Below, one piece after another: positions 36,952 to 45,840 of a stretch of DNA of 64,000 nt (its first letter is position 1; each line of letters opens with the position of its first letter). The notes under the pieces were generated by a model. The model worked only from the letters and a program-made list of their open reading frames with translations. It had not been told where the DNA came from and made no database searches. This DNA comes from JACCXG01 sp963785755. GTDB lineage: Bacteria > Acidobacteriota > Vicinamibacteria > Vicinamibacterales > 2-12-FULL-66-21. The position numbers were made by a program, and so were the translations under genes. The DNA lies in assembly GCA_963785755.1 (NCBI GenBank), contig CAWAXG010000075.1, positions 1 to 64,000 of the forward strand, read 5' to 3'.

Positions 36952-38319
36952 CTATCCGTCCGTTTCCTGAGTGATCCCGTACTGTTCGAGCTTCTTGTAC
37001 AGATTGCTGCGCGGCGTACCGATCACCTCGGCCGTCTTCGAGATGTTCCAGCCGAATTCCCGGAGTTTGGCGACGAGAAACGCCCGCTCGGAGGATTCCT
37101 TGAATTCGCGCAGCGTATTGGGATTCTTTTCATTATCCGAGGCTTGCGGCTTCGATTCAATCCGGACCACGTCGCGGAGATCGTCGACGTCAACCGCGTC
37201 GCCCGGGGTCATGATGAGCAGCCGTTCAACGGTGTTCTTCAGCTCGCGGACATTGCCCTTCCAGCGCGCCTTCTGCAGGAACTCGAGCGCCGGGGCGGTG
37301 AATCTGTGCGGGCGGCGGTTGTGCTCGCGGCTGAACAGCTCGGCGAAGTGCCGGACGAGCAGCGGGATGTCTTCCCGCCGATCGCGAAGCGGCGGCACTT
37401 TGATCGGGATGACGCTGAGGCGGAAGTAGAGGTCCTCGCGAAATGTCCCCCGCTCGATTTCCTGCTCGAGGTCCTTGTTGGTGGCGGCAATCACCCGCAC
37501 GTCGACCTTGATCGTGCGCGCCGAGCCGAGGCGCTCGACTTCACCCTCCTGGAGGACGCGCAGGACCTTGGCCTGGGTCTTCGGGCTCATGTCCCCGACT
37601 TCGTCGAGGAAGATGGTGCCGCGGTCGGCCTGCTCGAACTTGCCGATCTGCTTCTCGGTCGCGCCGGTGAACGAGCCTTTCTCGTGCCCGAACAACTCGG
37701 ATTCGATCAGCTCCTCGGGAATGGCCGCGCAGTTCACCTGGACGAAGCGCTCGCGGCTGCGAAGACTGTTCCGATGGATCGACCGGGCCACCAGCTCCTT
37801 GCCGACGCCGCTCTCGCCGAGCAGCAGCACCGTGGCGTTGGTCGGCGCGGCCCGCTTGATCGCGTCCCAGACGTGGCGGAGGGCGGGACTTTCCCCGACC
37901 ATCTGGTGCCGCACTTCGACGGCGCGCTTGAGCGAACGATTCTCGTCGGCGAGCCTCGTCTGATCGAGCGCGTTGCGAATCGTGAGCAGCACGCGCTCGC
38001 TGGCGAGCGGCTTTTCGATGAAATCGAAGGCGCCGGCCTTGGTGGCTTCCACCGCCGTGCTGACCGTGCCGTGGCCGGAGATGATGACGACCGGGAGCGT
38101 TTCGGCGATGCTCCTGATGCGCTGCAGCGCCTCGAGACCGTCCATTCCGGGCATCTTCACGTCGAGGAAAACCAGATCCGGGGATTCCTTCTCGGCGAGG
38201 GCGACCCCATCCGGACCACTGGACGCTTCGATGACGTCGTAACCCTCGTACTCGAGGATCATCCGCACCGACCGCCGGATTTCCGCCTCATCGTCAATGA
38301 CGAGAATTCGAGCTTTCAT
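36952..38319 (-). CDS. Sigma-54-dependent NtrC-family response regulator
   Basis: Domains in order are a receiver (phospho-acceptor Asp53 in FLDVKMPG, Lys103 in IEKP), an AAA+ sigma-54 activation domain with Walker A GESGVGKE (168-175) and the sigma-54 contact loop FGHEKGSFTGATEKQ (GSFTGA variant of GAFTGA), and a C-terminal Fis-type helix-turn-helix (WNISKTAEVIGTPRSNLYKK). The start at 38319 begins the receiver domain and is chosen over 38385, which lies inside the HtrA gene. It follows htrA by 10 bases and is probably cotranscribed; no sensor kinase is adjacent. An envelope-stress role linked to HtrA is a reasonable guess. The GSFTGA form is seen in NtrX-like proteins. Confidence 0.93.
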   Translation of the reverse strand: MKARILVIDDEAEIRRSVRMILEYEGYDVIEASSGPDGVALAEKESPDLVFLDVKMPGMDGLEALQRIRSIAETLPVVIISGHGTVSTAVEATKAGAFDFIEKPLASERVLLTIRNALDQTRLADENRSLKRAVEVRHQMVGESPALRHVWDAIKRAAPTNATVLLLGESGVGKELVARSIHRNSLRSRERFVQVNCAAIPEELIESELFGHEKGSFTGATEKQIGKFEQADRGTIFLDEVGDMSPKTQAKVLRVLQEGEVERLGSARTIKVDVRVIAATNKDLEQEIERGTFREDLYFRLSVIPIKVPPLRDRREDIPLLVRHFAELFSREHNRRPHRFTAPALEFLQKARWKGNVRELKNTVERLLIMTPGDAVDVDDLRDVVRIESKPQASDNEKNPNTLREFKESSERAFLVAKLREFGWNISKTAEVIGTPRSNLYKKLEQYGITQETDG

Positions 38320-38329
38320 GTGCCGCTGT

Positions 38330-39814
38330 CTACTCCACCGCGACGGTGACGAGCGATCGCTGGCCAAGTGAAGGATCGAAGACATAGAGTGCCAGGACTT
38401 CGCCCGGGCGCGCGGCGGACACGACCTTCTGATATTCAGCGGCGGTCGGGACGGGCCGTTTGTTGATTTCCATGATCACCAGGCCGCGACGCAACAGCGC
38501 CTGGAACGCGGAGCCGGTCGGATCGACGCGGGAAATGACCACGCCGGAGATGCCATCTGGAATCTCGACCCGGCCGAGCACGGTGCGATCGAGCTCACGC
38601 ACGGTGAGTCCGAGCGGCATCTCGGCCGGCTCGGGCTGCCGCGGACGCGACCGCCTCGGGCCAAGGTCCTCCAGGCCTTCGGGTGCACGCTCGCGCGGCG
38701 GGCGCTCCGCCAGCTTCACCTGCACCGGCTGGCGGCGGCCATCGCGCAGAACGAGCAGGCGCGCCACGCTGCCAGGACGGCGAGCGGAGATCTCGCGGAT
38801 CAGTTCTTCGTTGTCCAGAATTTCGCGTCCATCGACATCGAGGATGATGTCGTACGGACGTAGGCCGGCGCGCTCGGCGGGTGACTCAGCGGAGACCTCC
38901 TGAACCATCGCGCCCTTCGAGACCGTCAGCGCGAGAGCCCGCTGCAGCGCGGGCGTGACATCGGTCAACCCGACGCCGATGAACCCGCGCGACACCCGGC
39001 CTTGAGCCTTCAACTGCGGCAGCACGGCCACCGCCTGATTGATCGGCACGGCGAACCCGATGTTGCTGGCACGCGAGCTGATGGCCGAATTGATCCCGAC
39101 GACTTCGCCGGATGAATTGATCAGCGGTCCGCCGCTGTTGCCGAAGTTGATCGCGGCGTCCGTCTGAATGTAGTCGTCCAGGCTCGCATCGAACAGCTTC
39201 CGTCCGATGAAGCTGACGACGCCGACGGTGACCGAGTGCACGTAGCCGAGCGGATTGCCAATCGCGCACACCCATTCGCCGACGCGGAGATTGTCGGAGT
39301 TGCCGAGCGGCGCCTCCGGGAGCTTGCCATCGGCCTGCACCTTCAGCAGCGCCACGTCGATGGCAGGATCCGCGCCGACGACCTGACCGCGGAACGATCG
39401 GCCGTCCGCCATGGTGACCGTGATGCGCTCGGCTCCCTGGATGACGTGCTCGTTGGTCAGGATGTAGCCCTCGCGGTCGATCACGAAACCGCTGCCGGAA
39501 CCCTGACGAGGTCCGTCGAAATCCCGGCCCGGCGGATCCAGTTCATCCCCGCGGCGCGGCCGTACCTCCCGGGAAGTCTTGGAGGTTGCCTCGACGTTCA
39601 CGACGGCGGCGTTGATGCGCTCCGCGACGTCGGCGAAATTCACGACCCCGGGAATGGCGGCCGCGCGCGCCGGCTTGCCGCGCCCCCCGGGAGTCACCCG
39701 TTCGGGCGCGGATGACACAATCGGGCCGGGCGTAATACCGCCCGCCAGCATCACTCCCAGCAGAAATGCGACCGTGCAGGCGAGAACGATGGTCAGCAGC
39801 GTAAAGCGGCGCAT
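38330..39814 (-). CDS. degQ: Periplasmic Do/HtrA-type serine protease with two PDZ domains
   Basis: An N-terminal membrane anchor/signal (LLTIVLACTVAFLLGVML) is followed by a trypsin-like domain with His123 (TNEHVI), Asp153 (AIDVALL) and Ser227 (NFGNSGGPLIN). PDZ1 (GFIGVGLTDVTPALQRAL) and a more divergent PDZ2 (GVVISRVDPTGSAFQALLRR) follow, separated by a basic, proline-rich linker. It degrades or refolds damaged envelope proteins. Length (494) is normal for Do-like proteases. The ATG at 39814 starts the anchor. It is upstream of and probably cotranscribed with the NtrC-type regulator. DegQ versus DegP cannot be told apart by sequence alone. Confidence 0.93.
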   Translation of the reverse strand: MRRFTLLTIVLACTVAFLLGVMLAGGITPGPIVSSAPERVTPGGRGKPARAAAIPGVVNFADVAERINAAVVNVEATSKTSREVRPRRGDELDPPGRDFDGPRQGSGSGFVIDREGYILTNEHVIQGAERITVTMADGRSFRGQVVGADPAIDVALLKVQADGKLPEAPLGNSDNLRVGEWVCAIGNPLGYVHSVTVGVVSFIGRKLFDASLDDYIQTDAAINFGNSGGPLINSSGEVVGINSAISSRASNIGFAVPINQAVAVLPQLKAQGRVSRGFIGVGLTDVTPALQRALALTVSKGAMVQEVSAESPAERAGLRPYDIILDVDGREILDNEELIREISARRPGSVARLLVLRDGRRQPVQVKLAERPPRERAPEGLEDLGPRRSRPRQPEPAEMPLGLTVRELDRTVLGRVEIPDGISGVVISRVDPTGSAFQALLRRGLVIMEINKRPVPTAAEYQKVVSAARPGEVLALYVFDPSLGQRSLVTVAVE

Positions 39815-39839
39815 GTTCGTGGATGATGTCGCGAAGGTC

Positions 39840-41888
39840 CTAGCTCCTTAGTATAAGCGCCCTGAATTCCTCTTCGGTGAGGACGGGCACGCCCAGGTCC
39901 CTGGCTTTGTCGAGCTTGCTTCCGGCATCCTCGCCAACGACCAGATACGTGGTCTTTCGGCTGACGGACCCGGAAACCTTTCCCCCCTGCGCCTCGATCG
40001 CGGCCGCCGCCTCGTCGCGGCTCATGTCCCGCAGGGTCCCGGTCAGCACGAAAGTCTTCCCGCTCAGGGCCCCGGCTGTCGCGGCCGCCGGCTCCGGCTG
40101 CTGACTGGCCATGTTCACGCCGGCGGCAGCCAGCTTCGCCACGACGGCCCGATTGTGCGGTTCGCCTGCAAAACTCCTGACGGATTCGGCGACGACCGGT
40201 CCGATCTCAGGCGCGGTCTGCAACGTCTCGACCGCAGCGTCCAGAATCGCGTCCATCGTCCGGAAGTACCGGGCGAGCGTCCCGGCCACCTTCTCCCCGA
40301 CATGGCGGATGCCGAGCGCATACACCAGCCGGGACAGGTCGTTCTGCTTGCTCCGTTCAATCTGTTCGACGACGTTTCGTCCGACTTTGCCGAGCTTTCG
40401 CGGGACGGCCCGCTCCGACCGTGGAAGCCGCGGCGTGACGACCAGATTCTCCAATTGGGTGGCCTGCAGGTGGTACAGGTCTCCAAAGTCGCGGACCAGC
40501 TCCTGCTCGATCAACTGGTCGACCAGCGACTCGCCGAGCCCTTCTATGTTCATCGCGCTGCGCGACGCGAAATGCTCGAGGCCGCGCCGGAGCCGCGCGG
40601 GGCACGCCGTGTTCTCGCAGCGCCAGACGACTTCTTCCTCGTCCCGGTGCAGCGCGCTTCCACACGCGCGGCACGTCGTGGGCATCACCCATGGGACCGC
40701 CTCGGGCGGCCGCAGGCTCAGGATGGGGGCCACGACCCGCGGGATCACGTCCCCGGCCTTCTCGATGACCACCGTGTCGCCTTCGCGAAAGTCCTTCCGG
40801 GAGATGTCCTCGGCGTTGTGCAGCGTCGCCATCGAGATCGTCGAGCCCGCGACGAAGACAGGCGCCAGCACCGCATAGGGGGTATTGGCCCCGGTCCGGC
40901 CGACGTTGACATCGATCCTGAGCAGCTGGGTGTGCGCCTGCTGCGCGGGAAACTTGAACGCCGTCGCCCAGCGGGGAAATTTGGCGGTCGTCCCCAATCG
41001 CTGGCGCAGCGCCAGATCGTCGAGCTTCACGACGACGCCGTCAGTGTCGAACTCGAGCTCGAGCCGCGCGTCCGCCCAGGTGCGGCAGAACTCGATGACC
41101 TCCTCGATACTGGCGCAGCGGTGAAAGTGGGACTCCACGGGCAGGCCCCAGTCCCGCATCGCGGTCAGCATGTCGAAGTGGCGCTCTGCGATGGCGGCTC
41201 CCGGCGCCACGAGCTGATAGGTGAATGCCGACAGCCGGCGCCGCGCGACCAGCCCCGGATCCAGGTTCCTCATCGTGCCGGCCGCCGCATTTCGTGGATT
41301 GGCGAAGAGCGGCTCCCCTTCTGCTTCCCGCTCGGCGTTGATGCGCGCGAACGAGGCGCGCGGCAGGAACACCTCGCCGCGGACCTCGAGGCGTCCCGCC
41401 GGGGCGCCTCGCAACGAGAGAGGGATCGTTTTTATCGTGCGGACGTTGGCCGTGACGTCTTCGCCTCGCACACCGTCGCCGCGTGTCGCGCCGCGGACGA
41501 GGCGGCCGTCTTCATACGTCAGCGCGATGCTGAGTCCGTCGATCTTCAGTTCCGTGACGTAGCCCACCGGCGCGTCACCGAGTCCCGCCGCCCGGCGCAG
41601 GCGCTCGTCGAAGGCGCGGAGATCGTCCTCGTCGTAGGCGTTGTCGAGACTGAGCATCGGCGCGACGTGCTCGACGGTGGGAAAGCTGTCGGTCGGACGG
41701 CCGGCCACGCGCTGCGTCGGCGAGTCGGTCGTCACGAGGTCCGGATGCTGCGCCTCGAGCTGCTCCAGTTCGTGGAGAAGGTGATCGAATTCCGCGTCGG
41801 AAATCTCCGGGCTGTTGTGGATGTAGTACCGCTCTTCGTGATGCCGAATCTGCGAGCGCAGCTCGTTCAGGCGGGCGAGGGGATCCAT
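39840..41888 (-). CDS. ligA: NAD-dependent DNA ligase LigA
   Basis: It seals nicks using NAD as AMP donor. Residues and domains are the Ia domain (YYIHNSPEISDAEFDHLLHE), the adenylated Lys115 in ELKIDG, GATRGDGVRGEDVTANVRTI and an OB domain. A C4 zinc finger (CRACGSALHRDEE...CENTACPARLRRG), helix-hairpin-helix repeats (LVYALGIRHVGEKVAGTLAR) and a C-terminal BRCT domain (LSGKTFVLTGTLRDMSRDEA) follow. At 682 residues it is full length. The ATG at 41888 begins the Ia domain. Neighbouring genes on the same strand are separate housekeeping functions. Confidence 0.98.
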   Translation of the reverse strand: MDPLARLNELRSQIRHHEERYYIHNSPEISDAEFDHLLHELEQLEAQHPDLVTTDSPTQRVAGRPTDSFPTVEHVAPMLSLDNAYDEDDLRAFDERLRRAAGLGDAPVGYVTELKIDGLSIALTYEDGRLVRGATRGDGVRGEDVTANVRTIKTIPLSLRGAPAGRLEVRGEVFLPRASFARINAEREAEGEPLFANPRNAAAGTMRNLDPGLVARRRLSAFTYQLVAPGAAIAERHFDMLTAMRDWGLPVESHFHRCASIEEVIEFCRTWADARLELEFDTDGVVVKLDDLALRQRLGTTAKFPRWATAFKFPAQQAHTQLLRIDVNVGRTGANTPYAVLAPVFVAGSTISMATLHNAEDISRKDFREGDTVVIEKAGDVIPRVVAPILSLRPPEAVPWVMPTTCRACGSALHRDEEEVVWRCENTACPARLRRGLEHFASRSAMNIEGLGESLVDQLIEQELVRDFGDLYHLQATQLENLVVTPRLPRSERAVPRKLGKVGRNVVEQIERSKQNDLSRLVYALGIRHVGEKVAGTLARYFRTMDAILDAAVETLQTAPEIGPVVAESVRSFAGEPHNRAVVAKLAAAGVNMASQQPEPAAATAGALSGKTFVLTGTLRDMSRDEAAAAIEAQGGKVSGSVSRKTTYLVVGEDAGSKLDKARDLGVPVLTEEEFRALILRS

Positions 41889-41964
41889 CGTCTACGGGTG
41901 CGCTGATGGCGTGCGGCCCATGAGCAGTGAAAGGGGGCGGAACGCGCCGGCAAGTCGCCCGGAC

Positions 41965-43005
41965 TCACCTGTCGCGGGCGAGCACGTAATCGGGCAGCGC
42001 GAGGAGCGCATCACGCTCGCGGCTGGGCGGGAACGCATCGAGGCAGGTTTTGGCCCGCTCGGCGTACTCCACCGCGCGCTCGTACGCCAGATCGATCACG
42101 CGATGCTCGCCGAGCAGCCTCAAGATGTCACGCCACTGCTCGGGTGACACGGCCCGATCGCCAACCGCCGTTCGAATCAGCGAATCCGCTTCTTCGCCAC
42201 CGCGGCGCAGCAGGAAGATGATCGGCAGGGTCACTTTGCCTTCACGGAGATCGCCGCCGATGGGCTTTCCGAGCGCCACCGCATCCGCCGTGTAATCGAG
42301 CAGATCGTCCACCAGCTGAAAGGCGATGCCCAGATTGAATCCGTACTCGCGCAGGGCCGTGGCGCGGTCGGGCGTCACGTCCCCCAGCATGCCGCCAATC
42401 TGCGCGCAGCCGCCGAACAGGAACGCGGTCTTGCGGCGGATGATCTCGAAATGCTCCTCTTCGCTGATGTCGACGTCGCCGGTCTTCGTCAGCTGATAGA
42501 GCTCCCCTTCGATCATCCGCAGCGTCACATCGCAGAGCAGACGGATGATCTCGAGCGAATCCTGCGTGAGCGCCATGGCCATGCTCTTGATGTACAGGTA
42601 GTCGCCCAGCAGGACGGTGATGTCGTTGCCCCAGCGGGAATGCACGGCGAGCCGGCCCCGCCGCAGATCGGCGCCGTCGATGATGTCATCGTGCACCAGC
42701 GTGGCGGTGTGGATGAACTCGACCACCGACGCGTACAGCACGGCGCGATCGCCCCGATATCCGCACAGCCGCGACGCCATCAGGAGGACGGCCGGGCGCA
42801 CCCGCTTGCCCCCGCTCGTCTGGATGTACCGCCCCATTTCCGGGATCAAGGCGACGCGGGATTGGATGTGCCGGACGAATTCCTGCTCAACGGCCTCGAG
42901 ATCGCCGCGGATGGGTTCAAAAATCTGCGCCAGGTCGGCGGAGGGCGGCGATTTCTGCGCTGTGTCGCTCAATTGGGAGTCGCGTGATGGTGACGGTAGC
43001 CTCAC
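41965..43005 (-). CDS. Polyprenyl diphosphate synthase (long chain, IspB/HepT-like)
   Basis: This trans-isoprenyl diphosphate synthase of 346 residues builds the side chain of a quinone. The first aspartate-rich motif is VHDDIIDGADLRRG and the second is QLVDDLLDYTAD. GGKRVRPAVLLMASRL and KTAFLFGGCAQIGGMLGD also match. Small residues ahead of the first motif fit a long-chain product, but length cannot be predicted safely. The start is GTG at 43005 with no clear ribosome binding site; a TTG a few codons inside is possible. Bases 43006-43107 upstream hold no gene. Confidence 0.93.
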   Translation of the reverse strand: MRLPSPSRDSQLSDTAQKSPPSADLAQIFEPIRGDLEAVEQEFVRHIQSRVALIPEMGRYIQTSGGKRVRPAVLLMASRLCGYRGDRAVLYASVVEFIHTATLVHDDIIDGADLRRGRLAVHSRWGNDITVLLGDYLYIKSMAMALTQDSLEIIRLLCDVTLRMIEGELYQLTKTGDVDISEEEHFEIIRRKTAFLFGGCAQIGGMLGDVTPDRATALREYGFNLGIAFQLVDDLLDYTADAVALGKPIGGDLREGKVTLPIIFLLRRGGEEADSLIRTAVGDRAVSPEQWRDILRLLGEHRVIDLAYERAVEYAERAKTCLDAFPPSRERDALLALPDYVLARDR

Positions 43006-43107
43006 AATACTGAACTTCCGCGCGGAGTGTCAACGCGCTAAGCCGTTGCTGTGGCGCGGATTAGGGCATAAGAGAACGGCGGCCCCGCCAGCCGGCCGTG
43101 ACGGCGC

Positions 43108-43884
43108 TCAAACCGCGCCGAACACCGCCGCGAAATTGCCCGTCGTCCTGGCGGCAACATCTCCGGGCGTCGTTCCGCGAACCTCGGCCATGGTGCCCAC
43201 CACCTTCGCGACGAAAGCCGGCTCGTTGCGCTGGCCGCGGTAGGGAACGGGCGCCAGGTACGGCGAGTCGGTTTCGACCAGGAACCGATCGTCCGGCACG
43301 AGCCGCGCGGCCTCGCGCAACTCCTCGGCCCTGGGGAACGTCACGATGCCGGCGAACGAGAGCCAGGCGCCCAGATCCAGCGCCGCTCTCGCCATCTCGG
43401 CACCGCCCGTGAAGCAGTGAAACACCGTCCGCACACCGGCGGCTTCTTCGCGCAGAATGCGAAACGTATCGTCGGTCGCCTCGCGCGTGTGAATCACGAT
43501 CGGCAGGCCGCGGGCCCGCGCCAGCGCGATCTGACGCCGGAACACCAGCTGCTGTACGTCGCGCGGCGCGAAGTCGTAGTGGTAGTCCAGTCCGATCTCT
43601 CCGACGGCGACGCCGCGATGCGTGTCGATGGCAGCCTCGACGAGGGCGATGCCTGCATCCAGATCGCCGGAATGGTGCCCCGCCTGGTGAGGGTGGATGC
43701 CAACGGCAAACCTGACGGCGGGCCATACCTGATGGACCCGCACCGCCCGCCCCGCCTCGGCCTCGTCACCAGCGGACAGGATCACGAGAGCGCCAGTCAG
43801 ACCGGCATCACGGGCACGCTCGACGACAGCCGGCAGGTCGCTGTCGAACTCCTCACCGGCGAGGTGACAGTGCGAGTCGATCAC
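43108..43884 (-). CDS. tatD: TatD family metal-dependent hydrolase/DNase
   Basis: A 258-residue TIM-barrel hydrolase with IDSHCHL (metal-binding HxH), VAVGEIGLDYHYDFAP (Glu), IVIHTREA (His), VFHCFTGG (His) and VETDSPYLAPVPYRG (Asp). These are all the metal ligands of the TatD/YcfH group. Members act as 3'-5' exonucleases or D-aminoacyl-related hydrolases. It directly follows metG (9-base gap), the classical metG-tatD order of many bacteria, and supports operon expression. Start at 43884 is the first residue of the domain. Confidence 0.95.
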   Translation of the reverse strand: MIDSHCHLAGEEFDSDLPAVVERARDAGLTGALVILSAGDEAEAGRAVRVHQVWPAVRFAVGIHPHQAGHHSGDLDAGIALVEAAIDTHRGVAVGEIGLDYHYDFAPRDVQQLVFRRQIALARARGLPIVIHTREATDDTFRILREEAAGVRTVFHCFTGGAEMARAALDLGAWLSFAGIVTFPRAEELREAARLVPDDRFLVETDSPYLAPVPYRGQRNEPAFVAKVVGTMAEVRGTTPGDVAARTTGNFAAVFGAV

Positions 43885-43893
43885 GTCGAGCGG

Positions 43894-45840
43894 CTAACGG
43901 ACCTTCGTTCCCGGCGGGATCTCTTGATCGAAGCCGACGAGCGTGGGCTTTCCTCCCTCGGGGCTGGCAGCGAGCACCATGCCGTTCGATTCGATGCCCA
44001 TCAGCTTCGCTGGCTTGAGGTTGAACACCATCACGATCGTCCGGCCGACGAGCTGCTCGGGCTCGTATGCCTCGGCGATCCCGGCCACCAGCGTTCGCTG
44101 CTCGTTTCCGACATCGATGCTCAACTTCACGAGCTTGCGGGAGTTCGGCACCTTTTCCGCGGTCAGGACTTTCGCGACCCGGAGGTCCACCTTCATGAAA
44201 TCGTCGATCGAGATTTTGTCGTTCGCGGCAGCGGCCGGGTTCGCGGCGGCTGACGGGGCCGGTGACACCGGCTGCGGTGGCGTGGTTCCTCCTGCATCGG
44301 ACATGGCTCGCAGCTCCTCCACGGTGTGCTCCATTCTTGGAAACAGCGGCTCGATCGTGCCGAGGGCGACACCGGCTTCGAGCGATCCGGGCCGAAGATC
44401 GACCCAGCTCTCGTCACCGGTCCCGAACATGCGGCGGATCCGCGTCGCGGTCGACGGCATCACCGGCTCGATCAGCGTTGCGACGACGCGGAGCGCGTCG
44501 GCGGCGTTGTACAACGTGCCCTCGAGCAGCGGGCGCGACGCCGGGTTCCTGGCCAGGACCCACGGCTCCCGCTTGACGATGTATTTGTTGACGACCGCGA
44601 TCAACTCCCAGATGTTCCTGAGCGCGGAGCTGAAGTCGAAGTGGCGGGCGTCCTGGACAGCGGCGTCGATCGTCCGTTCCACCGAGGTGCGAAGTTCGAC
44701 GTCGAGCGGTTCCCGGGCCCCGGCGTTCCCGGGAATGACTCCGTCGCAGTACCGCTGAATCATGGTCGCGACCCGGCTGACGACGTTGCCCAGGTCGTTG
44801 GCCAGATCCGCGTTGTAGCGGCCGAGGAACGTGTCGTCGGCGAAGCTGGCGTCCTGCCCCACGACCATTTCCCGCATCACGAAATAGCGGAGCGCGTCGA
44901 CGCCAAACCGCTCCATGTAGCCCTGCGGCCGGACGATGTTGCCGAGCGACTTCGACATCTTCGCTTCGTTCATCAGCCACCACCCGTGACCGATGACGGT
45001 TCGCGGGAGCGGCAGGCCGGCCGCCATCAGAAACGCAGGCCAGTACACAGTGTGCTGCCGGACGATTTCCTTGCCCATCAGGTGCACGTCCGCCGGCCAG
45101 TAGCGCTCGAAGCGCTGCTCGTCGTCGGGGAACCCGGCGGCGGTGATGTAGTTGGTCAGCGCATCGAACCAGACATACATGACGTGCGCAGGGTCGTCAG
45201 GAACCGGGATGCCCCACTTGAACGAGGTGCGGCTGACGCTGAGATCACGAAGTCCGGCCGAGACGAACGCGATCATCTCGTTGCGCCGGATGTCGGGCAT
45301 GATGAACTCCGGGTGGGTTCGATAATGCTCGAGCAAGGGCTCCTGGAACTTCGAGAGCTGGAAGAAGTAGCTCTCTTCGCTGACGCGCTCGACGGCATTG
45401 CCGCAGGTTGGACAGCGGCCGTCCACCAGCTGCGTCTCCGGGACGAACAGCTCGTCCACGGTGCAGTACCAGCCCTCGTAGGTCGACTTGTACAGGTAGC
45501 CCCGGTCGCGGACGCGACGCCAGATTTCCTGCACGGCGTGCTTGTGACGCGCTTCGGTCGTGCGGATGAAGTCGTCGTTCGAGATATTGAGCGCGGCGAA
45601 AAGCTCGCGGTATTTGCCGGCAATCTGATCGGCGAACGTCTGGGTCGGAAGGCCGGCCTTCTTCGCCGCACGCTCGACCTTCTGGCCATGCTCGTCCGTG
45701 CCGGTGAGGAAGAACACGTCCTCCTGCAGCAGACGACGCGAACGCGCGATCGCATCGGCCACCATCGTCGTATAAGCGTGGCCGAGATGCGGTTCCGCGT
45801 TGATGTAGTAGATCGGCGTGGTGATGTAGAAGCGCGGCAT
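43894..45840 (-). CDS. metG: Methionyl-tRNA synthetase with C-terminal tRNA-binding domain
   Basis: It charges tRNA-Met. It contains TTPIYYINAEPHLGHAYTT (HIGH-type motif HLGH), a zinc knuckle RCPTCG, FDALTNYITAAGFP and KMSKSLGN. A C-terminal EMAP/Trbp111-like OB fold is present (DDFMKVDLRVAKVLTAEKVP; LVAGIAEAYEPEQLVGR). The start at 45840 gives 648 residues; the frame is open upstream to 46263 but that part is a shadow of larC. The ATG overlaps the larC stop by one base (TGATG). The linker between anticodon and OB domains is Ala/Pro-rich. Confidence 0.97.
   Translation of the reverse strand: MPRFYITTPIYYINAEPHLGHAYTTMVADAIARSRRLLQEDVFFLTGTDEHGQKVERAAKKAGLPTQTFADQIAGKYRELFAALNISNDDFIRTTEARHKHAVQEIWRRVRDRGYLYKSTYEGWYCTVDELFVPETQLVDGRCPTCGNAVERVSEESYFFQLSKFQEPLLEHYRTHPEFIMPDIRRNEMIAFVSAGLRDLSVSRTSFKWGIPVPDDPAHVMYVWFDALTNYITAAGFPDDEQRFERYWPADVHLMGKEIVRQHTVYWPAFLMAAGLPLPRTVIGHGWWLMNEAKMSKSLGNIVRPQGYMERFGVDALRYFVMREMVVGQDASFADDTFLGRYNADLANDLGNVVSRVATMIQRYCDGVIPGNAGAREPLDVELRTSVERTIDAAVQDARHFDFSSALRNIWELIAVVNKYIVKREPWVLARNPASRPLLEGTLYNAADALRVVATLIEPVMPSTATRIRRMFGTGDESWVDLRPGSLEAGVALGTIEPLFPRMEHTVEELRAMSDAGGTTPPQPVSPAPSAAANPAAAANDKISIDDFMKVDLRVAKVLTAEKVPNSRKLVKLSIDVGNEQRTLVAGIAEAYEPEQLVGRTIVMVFNLKPAKLMGIESNGMVLAASPEGGKPTLVGFDQEIPPGTKVR

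Noticed and set aside
40155..41906. 583-codon open frame on the plus strand
   Set aside because: Lies wholly antisense to ligA, which has complete conserved motifs.
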